A stretch of DNA of 64,000 nt from Candidatus Competibacteraceae bacterium (GTDB taxonomy: Bacteria > Bacteroidota > Bacteroidia > CAIKAF01): positions 1-64,000 of the forward strand of contig JACSSC010000018.1 in the NCBI GenBank assembly GCA_014879445.1, given 5' to 3'. Below are positions 54,607-61,729 of this stretch, piece after piece. The stretch's first letter is position 1. Every line of letters begins with the position of its first letter. The position numbers were made by a program, and so were the translations under genes. The notes beneath the pieces are model-generated. The model was not told where the DNA came from and ran no database searches. It saw only the letters and a list, made by a program, of their open reading frames with translations.

Positions 54607-55935
54607 TTATTTAATGCGGACGGTAGTAGATTCGCTTATCCAACAGCCAACCGTATAAGATTGCCCTTCTTTAAACCCGTCGAAGAAGCAATTGTCTTTA
54701 GAGGGATAGTTGGCTGCAGCTATGCCCAGTTTGCGATTGGCCTCGTCTGAGCACGAAGGATCAATGGATTTGGCATAAATATATTTGTCGGCTGCCGCCC
54801 AAAAAACAGCACGGTCTTCACACGGATTGCCTACGCTACAACGAGAAGCGCTCCCGGCATACAAATCACCGATAAACAGATATGGCTTCCCCCAATTTTC
54901 TCGAAGTTTGGCAGCATTTCGTGCGCTGTTTCTCGCTTGAGAATATTGGCCTTTCTCTGCCTGTGTTAACGCAAACTCCATGTATAATTGCGCTTTATCT
55001 TCATTTTGCACAGCCAACTCAATAGCTTTTTCATAATTAGTTTGAGCCAAATTAATGTTTCCCATCAGCACGTGCATGCGAGCTAATTTTTTATAACCAT
55101 CAGAACTGGGATTAAAGCCAACATTGACATCAAATAGCTGCAAGACCAGATCCTCTTTTCTATATTGCTCTTCTTTTAGGCACTTTTTGCGGTCAAGAGC
55201 GTCTACTGTTCGTTTAACCCAAACTGGATTGGTTTTATTGGCCTCAAAACTGCGTTTCAAAATATCAACCAAGTTGTCGCATGTCAAGCAAGCTCCGGCA
55301 AGTTTATCAACATTTTCTTGCGCCTTTTGGTTGTTCGCGTATTTTATAGTGTCTGTTTCTTCATATCGCTTAAGATTATCATCAATATATTCGCTTAGCA
55401 AATTATACACATTGATGACATCATCACATGTTAGTTTTTCTTTTGTGTTCAGAATAGCGGTATATTGCATATAAGTACTCATCACGCTAGCGGCAGATTC
55501 AGACCCCTCTATTTCAACCGATTTTTTTGAGAGTTCATATATTACCTCAAGTTGGTCTTTGCGATGCAAGGCATAATAATTTGCTTTTTTTCCTATAATG
55601 AATCCTTCTTTCCCATATTTGGAATCATTTTTTGAAATTTCAATTCTTTTATCCAACAAAATAAAAAGCGTATCAATCAAACCCTCTTTAACGGATTCAT
55701 TTTTTTCTTTACTAATAAAATGATTTAGTAACTCTTCTCCTCGAATATAAAGCCCCGTCCCGATTTCTGCACAATTATTAATAAGGTAACGGAATGACGG
55801 CATGGCGTATTCATAGTTTTTGGTTTTCATGTTTTCAGTGAAAATAGAAAACTCTTTTTTGCAATCATCATTAAATGAAAATGTACTTAATGTAGCAGAA
55901 AGAGCAACTGAGATTAAACTGGAGGAAATCATCAT
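54607..55935 (-). CDS. Secreted tetratricopeptide-repeat protein
   Basis: 442 residues. The N-terminus 'MMISSSLISVALSATLSTFSF' is a signal-like hydrophobic segment. The rest is mostly helical. Clear TPRs are in the C-terminal half, for example 'YKKLARMHVLMGNINLAQTNYEKAIELAVQNEDKAQ' (about 285-320) and 'MEFALTQAEKGQYSQARNSARNAAKLRENWGKPYLFIGDLY'. Several cysteines in the 'CLTCDN' and 'CSVGNPCED' regions may form disulfides. Homologues usually sit between the coaX-linked outer-membrane protein and lptC in Bacteroidota. Specific function unknown; a periplasmic scaffold is the simplest reading. Confidence 0.8.
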   Translation of the reverse strand: MMISSSLISVALSATLSTFSFNDDCKKEFSIFTENMKTKNYEYAMPSFRYLINNCAEIGTGLYIRGEELLNHFISKEKNESVKEGLIDTLFILLDKRIEISKNDSKYGKEGFIIGKKANYYALHRKDQLEVIYELSKKSVEIEGSESAASVMSTYMQYTAILNTKEKLTCDDVINVYNLLSEYIDDNLKRYEETDTIKYANNQKAQENVDKLAGACLTCDNLVDILKRSFEANKTNPVWVKRTVDALDRKKCLKEEQYRKEDLVLQLFDVNVGFNPSSDGYKKLARMHVLMGNINLAQTNYEKAIELAVQNEDKAQLYMEFALTQAEKGQYSQARNSARNAAKLRENWGKPYLFIGDLYAGSASRCSVGNPCEDRAVFWAAADKYIYAKSIDPSCSDEANRKLGIAAANYPSKDNCFFDGFKEGQSYTVGCWISESTTVRIK

Positions 55936-55945
55936 TATTATGAAT

Positions 55946-57379
55946 TTAATTAAACCTTCTTTTTATAAACCATTTATCGCGAATAGTAACTCCTAGGTTA
56001 AGTCGGAAGAATGATTCGTTGATGGTGCCATTATTTCTTGATGCCGCCCATCCGCCCTCTACACCAATATTGATGTATGATAGGATTCTTCTACTTTCAG
56101 CTTCGGAATAGTATTTATTACCAAACGCCAACGGCAAACCCAAACCAAAACTTATGCCAACTTCATCCACCGGATTTGTGTCAGGTCTGAAAGCACGGTC
56201 TTGATAGCGAGCCCCCGCTCGAAATAACATGTTTTTAAGAAATTGATTTTTACCTAGATTCTTATTTTTGTATGGAGGGTCGAACTCGGCGCCGGCACTT
56301 ATTCCCCAGGTGTTTGAGAATAGCACATTGGGTTGGTCGAAATAAGAGAAAGATGACCAATTGCCCCAATTGAAGTCAAATGCTGCCGACCACCATTTGG
56401 CATTAGTAAGATGAATGCCGGCTGTAATGATGTGAGGTAGCGTAATCGCTCCGTTGATTCCAGGAGCAAGGTCGAAAGTGTCTACACCATACTCAGTATT
56501 GCCATATAAAAACTGTATGCCATATTTGTCAAGCGATGCAGAAAGGTCTCGCCCCATAGAGTAATTTATGCCCATATTAATGAATAGACGAGATGTTTTA
56601 TATGGCCATAAACTGCGCTGAATCAATGAATCTTTGGTCATTTCTTTAGGGCGAAAGCGGTGCTTGGTTTTGATAGAAAAATGGCTTTGCAATCCCACAT
56701 CAAAACCCACCTCTTGAATGCGTGTTTTTTCTTGTACGCGACTACTTAAGTATGCCTGGTTGAGAGGCATTAGTAGAGAGCGGTTGCGGTCAATTGTGCC
56801 AAATAAATAATGAACATTGAGGCCAATAGAAATGTATTTGTATATTCTAAACCCATTTCCCAAAGTTACTTGATTAACACCACCACTTCCATCATATCTA
56901 CGCTTCACTAATACAGTGTCTGTTCCAAAATATTGTGTTACAGAGTCAGCAAAGGTGTATCCAACTTGAGAATATGGGCTATAGCCAACATACAACCCCC
57001 ATCCAACCCATTTTTTTCTCATAATTGGTACTCCAAGCCCTACTTGATTAATAAAAACATTGTAATCTAAGATATTTATATTGTTGAGAGAGCGATTGTA
57101 AACATTATTTTCAGCACCAAAAATAAACTGAGTAACATCAATAGCGGAATAAGAAGCAGGATTTAGAAAATTGATAGTGTTTGAATCGCGGAGGCCGGCA
57201 AATATGCCCCCCATACCAAATCCATTTTGTAGTGCATTGCGTTGGGGCACACCAATCCCGTAGAAGGAGTAAGGAGAATGGCTGTCGGACTGTGCAAAGA
57301 TCGGCGTAAAAGAGGGGGCTGCAAAGACCAATAGCAAAGCAAAAATAATTTTGGCCAGCAAGTTTTTATTTCGTTTCAA
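55946..57379 (-). CDS. Outer-membrane beta-barrel protein (coaX-linked)
   Basis: 477 residues with signal peptide (MKRNKNLLAKIIFALLLVFA...IFAQ). The mature part begins 'SHSPYSFYGIGVPQRNALQNGFGMGG' and continues with regular amphipathic strands ('GWGLYVGYSPYSQVGYTF', 'YISIGLNVHYLFGTI', 'LFINMGINYSMGRDL'), ending in 'LNLGVTIRDKWFIKRRFN'. Aromatic-rich alternating strands and glycine turns indicate an outer-membrane barrel, roughly FadL/PorV in style. The start overlaps coaX by 14 bases. Substrate or role is unknown, but linkage with lptC suggests envelope assembly. Confidence 0.8.
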   Translation of the reverse strand: MKRNKNLLAKIIFALLLVFAAPSFTPIFAQSDSHSPYSFYGIGVPQRNALQNGFGMGGIFAGLRDSNTINFLNPASYSAIDVTQFIFGAENNVYNRSLNNINILDYNVFINQVGLGVPIMRKKWVGWGLYVGYSPYSQVGYTFADSVTQYFGTDTVLVKRRYDGSGGVNQVTLGNGFRIYKYISIGLNVHYLFGTIDRNRSLLMPLNQAYLSSRVQEKTRIQEVGFDVGLQSHFSIKTKHRFRPKEMTKDSLIQRSLWPYKTSRLFINMGINYSMGRDLSASLDKYGIQFLYGNTEYGVDTFDLAPGINGAITLPHIITAGIHLTNAKWWSAAFDFNWGNWSSFSYFDQPNVLFSNTWGISAGAEFDPPYKNKNLGKNQFLKNMLFRAGARYQDRAFRPDTNPVDEVGISFGLGLPLAFGNKYYSEAESRRILSYINIGVEGGWAASRNNGTINESFFRLNLGVTIRDKWFIKRRFN

Positions 57380-58109
57380 AATGATATTTTAAGGTTTGTG
57401 CCAATCCGGTTAATACCAAATCGGGATGTGCAAAATTCTTAATTTTTAGGTATTTGCCAAAAAACGGAGCGTTGCCTCCGGTAAAAATAATGTTAAGCGG
57501 GCCAAATAATGCATCATAGTGGTGGATGATAGATTCCGCTTCTGCCAATATTCCACCTAGTGTTGCAGAGAGGATACAATCTTTAGTATTAAGCCCGGGA
57601 TGTATGCCAGAAAAATCTTCAGGGTTGAGCGTTGGAAGCTTCCCTGTATAATCATGCAGTGCTTTGAGTCGCATTTGTAGGCCTGGCGAGATTCCTCCTC
57701 CCATATAAGTGCCGGATGACAATACCAATTCATAATTATTACAAGAGCCGAAATCAATCACTAAGGAATTTTGACACGGAAATAAATGCCATGCGCCAAT
57801 GGCATCAGCGAGTCGGTCGGGGCCTAATGTGTTAGGGGTTTCGTAGCCATTGATGAGAGGGTGAGGTATATGGGCCGAAAATGTTGTACATGCAATGTTA
57901 TGTCTTTCTATCCCCTCTTTTAACGCATTATACATAGTATCGTTGGCAACAGAACAAATCAAGGCCTTCGACCCGGAATAAAAACTAATTTGGCTCAGAA
58001 AATCTTGAAGAGAGGGGGCAAAATGCACTTTCTGAATTTCAAATTCAGGAGGCATAACAGAAGTCCACTTAATAACGGTATTCCCTTGATCAACGATCAA
58101 AAACATCAT
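57366..58109 (-). CDS. coaX: Type III pantothenate kinase
   Basis: First step of CoA synthesis from pantothenate. 247 residues, normal length. The ATP-binding motif D7-x-G-N-T11 ('LIVDQGNTVIKW') is in place. 'TPNTLGPDRLADAIGAW' contains the G-P-D-R motif, and 'LVIDFGSCNNYELV' and 'YMGGGISPGLQMRLKALHDYTGKLP' are family blocks. Type III kinases need a monovalent cation and resist feedback by CoA. First gene of an operon that continues with the barrel protein, TPR protein, lptC and the 56-residue protein. panC at 8.1 kb supplies pantothenate. Confidence 0.94.
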   Translation of the reverse strand: MMFLIVDQGNTVIKWTSVMPPEFEIQKVHFAPSLQDFLSQISFYSGSKALICSVANDTMYNALKEGIERHNIACTTFSAHIPHPLINGYETPNTLGPDRLADAIGAWHLFPCQNSLVIDFGSCNNYELVLSSGTYMGGGISPGLQMRLKALHDYTGKLPTLNPEDFSGIHPGLNTKDCILSATLGGILAEAESIIHHYDALFGPLNIIFTGGNAPFFGKYLKIKNFAHPDLVLTGLAQTLKYHFETK

Positions 58110-58198
58110 AAATCATCATGTCAGATAAACGTATAGAGCAAAAAATATTGCCACTTACAAAACAAATAACTCGATTAATTTGCAAATATCGGCTAAGA

Positions 58199-58229
58199 TT
58201 GGATTGAATTAAAATTTTTTTTACATTTG
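58199..58229 (+). promoter_or_regulatory. tRNA-Phe promoter (TTG - 20 bases - TACATTTG)
   Basis: TTG at 58199-58201, a 20-base spacer, then TACATTTG at 58222-58229 exactly match the Bacteroidota consensus. The -7 box ends 29 bases before the mature tRNA. This placement upstream of a highly expressed RNA gene makes it the best-supported promoter in the window. Confidence 0.65.
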
Positions 58230-58258
58230 CGCTCCTTAAAAGGAAGTCAGATTGAGAT

Positions 58259-58331
58259 GGTTTGGTAGCTCAGTTGGTAGAGCAAAGGACTGAAAATCCT
58301 TGTGTCGGCGGTTCGATTCCGCCCCAAACCA
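58259..58331 (+). tRNA. tRNA-Phe (anticodon GAA)
   Basis: 73 bases. The acceptor stem GGTTTGG pairs with CCAAACC; the D-arm is AGCTCAGTTGGTAGAGC; the anticodon stem-loop is GGACTGAAAATCC, with anticodon GAA; the T-arm is GGCGGTTCGATTCCGCC. No CCA is encoded; the discriminator A is followed directly by CAAAG. A terminator follows 1 base later. Confidence 0.97.
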
Positions 58332-58332
58332 C

Positions 58333-58352
58333 AAAGCCCGAAAGGGCTTTTT
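58333..58352 (+). terminator. Rho-independent terminator after tRNA-Phe
   Basis: AAAGCCC, GAAA loop, GGGCTTTTTT: a short stem with a tetraloop and a T run, immediately downstream of the tRNA, expected to end its transcript. Confidence 0.85.
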
Positions 58353-58421
58353 TCTTTTTGGGTTGTCTTAATCTCTGTTATTTAATTTTTAAAACATACC
58401 TTTACCTAAAATGAATTTTGT

Positions 58422-59117
58422 ATGAATACATCTAGATTTGCTGTAATTGGTCTAGGGCAATTTGGCACATCCATAGCACGCGAATTATCGATACGAGGTG
58501 CAGAAGTTATGGCGATAGACAATAACGAAGACCATATTAATGATCTAAGTGGAGAAATTGCATATGGCGTTACAATGGATGCCACTGATTTCAGAGCGTT
58601 AAAGGCGCAAAACATTTCCGACATGGATGCCGTTATTGTTGCAATTGGTGAAGATTTTGACGCACTTCTACTTTGTGTGGTTTTATTGATGGAGTTGAAT
58701 GTTAAAAAAATAATTGCACGAGCAGAAGGGCGTCACCAGCGCATGATACTTGAAAAAATCGGTGTGAAAGAAATTCTTTCACCCGAGGACGAAATCGGGA
58801 AGCTCATGGCTGAAAAATTGATAAATCCAAGCATAATTTCATGCATATCATTACCCGATGATCATGAAATTGTTGAAATTTTGACGCCGCCGGGCATCGC
58901 CAATCGCACATTAGAGGATATAAATTTGCGCAATAAGTATCGCTTGAACCTCATTACGCTTAAGAGAGAGTTTGAAGAGGAAAAAAATGGGTCAATTGTG
59001 AAAGAGCAGCACATTATTGGCGTGCCGGCATCCGATACTATCATTCGCCCGAATGATACCATTATTGTTTTTGGCAAAATCAAAGATATTCAACGCTTTG
59101 TTGAGATTAACCAGTAA
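58422..59117 (+). CDS. TrkA/KtrA-type potassium uptake regulator (RCK domain)
   Basis: 231 residues. The N-terminal Rossmann fold starts 'FAVIGLGQFGTSIARELSIRGAEVMAIDNNEDHIN'; the Gly motif and the D at the end of strand 2 bind NAD(H) or ATP. The C-terminal half is an RCK_C domain ('NRTLEDINLRNKYRLNLITLKR', then 'GVPASDTIIRPNDTIIVFGK'). Such proteins gate a membrane K+ channel subunit (KtrB/TrkH), which is not adjacent here. A Na+ role for KtrB-type channels would fit the Na+ economy suggested by Nqr, but that is speculative. Confidence 0.9.
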   Translation: MNTSRFAVIGLGQFGTSIARELSIRGAEVMAIDNNEDHINDLSGEIAYGVTMDATDFRALKAQNISDMDAVIVAIGEDFDALLLCVVLLMELNVKKIIARAEGRHQRMILEKIGVKEILSPEDEIGKLMAEKLINPSIISCISLPDDHEIVEILTPPGIANRTLEDINLRNKYRLNLITLKREFEEEKNGSIVKEQHIIGVPASDTIIRPNDTIIVFGKIKDIQRFVEINQ

Positions 59118-59198
59118 AATATTTGGCGTTGTCAAAGGTTTTGACTAACTTCATCATCCAAAAATTTATTTTATTTGAATCATTGAAATTTCCCACGC

Positions 59199-61304
59199 AT
59201 GAAAAATTTTTCAGTTACATTATGGATGGGCGTTATTTTTGCTTCTTCGCCCCTTGTTTTTTCTCAGCATGATGCCGGATGGTGTGGCACAGACCACAAG
59301 ATGAAAGAATACATAGCAGACAATCCGCAGTTGGCTATTGATTTTGAGCAATTGAATCAGTGGATTGAAGACAATTCGGAATTTATCATGAGCACTTCAG
59401 AGAGTGGCGAATATTATATTCCAATGGTAGTGCATGTAATACATAATTATGGCACCGAAAACATATCGGATGCGCAAATTGTGGACGCAATACGCATTTT
59501 GAACGAGGACTTCAACAAGCAAAACGCTGATACGTCCAGCATTGTGCCCACATTTAAACCCATAGCGGGCAACTCCAAGTTCGTTTTTCGTTTAGCCACA
59601 AAAGACCCTAGTGGAAATTGCACAAATGGAATAACTCGTACACCTTCTTTGCTTACTTATGATGCCAATGATGATTCTAAGCTCATCAGTTGGCCTAGGT
59701 CAAAATATTTTAATATGTGGGTTGTTTCCAACATTTATACAGAGAGCACCACGTCGGTAACGGCAGGGTATGCTACTTTGCCCGGTTTTTCATCTGATGG
59801 TACAGATGGGATTATTTTGGATGATAATTATGTTGGCAGTATTGGTACTTCTAACGGGTCCAACTTCAACAAAAGAGTATTAACACATGAAACAGGTCAT
59901 TTTTTTAACCTGATGCACCCTTGGGGCTATACCGAAATTGGAACAAGCTGCACAGGATCAGATTTTGTTAGCGATACACCACCAACTAAAGGTGCTTTTA
60001 GCACCTGCCCACTTACAAAAGACGAATGTGGGCAGTTGGAGAATGTTCAAAATTTCATGGATTATGCCAGCTGCACAAACATGTTTACAAACGGACAGGT
60101 AACACGAATGACAACAGCTATAAATAGTAGTTCCGGACAGCGTAGCAGCTTGTGGAAGTCGGCGAATCTGACAGCCACCGGCACCAGCGATCCATACAAC
60201 TATCCGGCAAACTGCGCTCCCATTGCCGATTTTAAAACAAATCGTTATAGTGTTTGTGCCGGAACATCATTTACGCTCACAGACCAGAGTTATAATGCCA
60301 CGCCAACCTCATGGAATTGGACGATTACAAACGGCACACAAACATTTACTGAAACAGTACAAAACCCAACAATTACCATCAACGATCCCGGAACTTATGA
60401 TGTAACACTTACGGTAAGTGCACCTGGAGGCAATGATAGCGAAACACGCAATGGTTTTATTTATGTGTATCCAGCAACTGCCGATTTTTCAAGCTACTTA
60501 TATGAAGATGCGTTTGACAATGGCCCCATATCAAACGGACGTTGGAGCAATCAGTATGATTGGAGTACAACAGTTGGTTGGGAGGAAACTACGCTTGCGT
60601 CAACATCTGCCCCTAACGCCCTAAGGGTTAATAATTATGGTTCGCAGAAAGGAATTAGCTATAGTATTCTTTCACCTTCATACGATTTTTCAGCTATAGA
60701 AGGCACACCTACGCTGAGTTTTAAATATGCATTTGCTAGAAGATCTAATGATAATGAAGACCGCTTACGAGTATATGTATCTAACAATTGTGGGCAAAGT
60801 TGGAATGTGCGTTGGTCTGCTCTAGGATCAGATTTGGCAACCACTACTAACAAAACAAGTAACTGGGCACCTACTTCAACTTCTGAATGGAAAACAATCA
60901 CGCTGAACAATCTTTCAGCTTGGGGTTCAAGTAATAATGTTCGTTTTCGTTTTGAGTTTAATTCTGATGGTGGCAACAATTTATACCTTGATGATATAAA
61001 TATTGTGGGGCCGAATATTGGCATTGATGAGATTGCTAATACAGCATTGGCTCTAACCTTGTATCCCAATCCGACACAGTCAGAGCTTACACTTATATTT
61101 GATGCGCCGGCTTCCGGTTCATATTATGTTTCATTGGCTGATATGACAGGGCGCACCATTCTCACAACACAAGAAATGCACACATCCGCAGGCCAGGTAT
61201 CACAAAAAATCATTCTCCCTACGGGGATTTCTAATGGTATGTATTTCATGACTTTATTTATGGGAGGGCACTCGGTTACAACCAAAGTGATGGTTCAACC
61301 TTGA
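59199..61304 (+). CDS. M43-like metalloprotease with PKD-type module and T9SS type A C-terminus
   Basis: 701 residues, signal peptide MKNFSVTLWMGVIFASSPLV then FSQ. Protease domain about 70-320. The zinc motif is H230-E-T-G-H234-F-F-N237-L-M-H240, with Asn at the position usually held by Gly in metzincins; the Met-turn 'VQNFMDYASCTNMFTNGQ' is intact. A PKD-type domain follows ('FTLTDQSYNATPTSWNWTITNGTQTFTETVQNPTITINDPGTYDVTLTV', about 350-425), then a beta-sandwich (430-605). The end 'LTLYPNPTQSELTLIFDAPASGSYYVSLADMTG' is a type A T9SS sorting domain. Secreted protease; substrate unknown. Confidence 0.88.
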   Translation: MKNFSVTLWMGVIFASSPLVFSQHDAGWCGTDHKMKEYIADNPQLAIDFEQLNQWIEDNSEFIMSTSESGEYYIPMVVHVIHNYGTENISDAQIVDAIRILNEDFNKQNADTSSIVPTFKPIAGNSKFVFRLATKDPSGNCTNGITRTPSLLTYDANDDSKLISWPRSKYFNMWVVSNIYTESTTSVTAGYATLPGFSSDGTDGIILDDNYVGSIGTSNGSNFNKRVLTHETGHFFNLMHPWGYTEIGTSCTGSDFVSDTPPTKGAFSTCPLTKDECGQLENVQNFMDYASCTNMFTNGQVTRMTTAINSSSGQRSSLWKSANLTATGTSDPYNYPANCAPIADFKTNRYSVCAGTSFTLTDQSYNATPTSWNWTITNGTQTFTETVQNPTITINDPGTYDVTLTVSAPGGNDSETRNGFIYVYPATADFSSYLYEDAFDNGPISNGRWSNQYDWSTTVGWEETTLASTSAPNALRVNNYGSQKGISYSILSPSYDFSAIEGTPTLSFKYAFARRSNDNEDRLRVYVSNNCGQSWNVRWSALGSDLATTTNKTSNWAPTSTSEWKTITLNNLSAWGSSNNVRFRFEFNSDGGNNLYLDDINIVGPNIGIDEIANTALALTLYPNPTQSELTLIFDAPASGSYYVSLADMTGRTILTTQEMHTSAGQVSQKIILPTGISNGMYFMTLFMGGHSVTTKVMVQP

Positions 61305-61310
61305 TGAATC

Positions 61311-61712
61311 ATGATAGGAAGAATTGAACACATTGGCATTGCCGTAAAAAATTTGCAAGATGCTGTTCCGCGTTATGTTCGTTTATTAGGCGTTGAGCCA
61401 TACAAAACAGAGGAGGTTTTATCTGAAAAGGTTATAACTGTTTTTTTTAAATCTGGAGAAAACAAGGTTGAGCTATTACAGGCATCCGATCCGTCAAGTA
61501 CCATTGCAACATTTATTGAAAAAAGAGGAGAAGGGATTCACCATATTGCTTTTCATGTTGAAGACATTGAGTTAGAAATGACGCGATTGAAACAAGAAGG
61601 ATTTCGGCTTTTGCAAGAAGCACCTAAAAAAGGAGCAGATAATAAACTTATTTGTTTTGTGCATCCCAAAGATGCAGGAGGCGTATTAATAGAGCTGTGT
61701 CAGGATATATAA
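61311..61712 (+). CDS. mce: Methylmalonyl-CoA epimerase
   Basis: 133 residues of the glyoxalase fold, interconverting (R)- and (S)-methylmalonyl-CoA, which links propionate to succinate metabolism. 'IEHIGIAVKNLQDAVPRYVRLLGV' supplies the metal His7, 'GEGIHHIAFHVEDIELEMTRLKQEG' the second His region, and 'HPKDAGGVLIELCQ' the Glu ligand. The length is typical. The B12 adenosyltransferase at 20 kb is consistent with a B12-dependent methylmalonyl-CoA mutase in the same cell. It follows the secreted protease by 6 bases, which may only be chance packing. Confidence 0.94.
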   Translation: MIGRIEHIGIAVKNLQDAVPRYVRLLGVEPYKTEEVLSEKVITVFFKSGENKVELLQASDPSSTIATFIEKRGEGIHHIAFHVEDIELEMTRLKQEGFRLLQEAPKKGADNKLICFVHPKDAGGVLIELCQDI

Positions 61713-61729
61713 AAAAATACTTAGTGTAT

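Noticed and set aside
60659-61069. 136-residue minus-strand frame inside the second metalloprotease gene
   Set aside because: Antisense to a beta-sandwich and sorting-domain region that is clearly coding on the plus strand.
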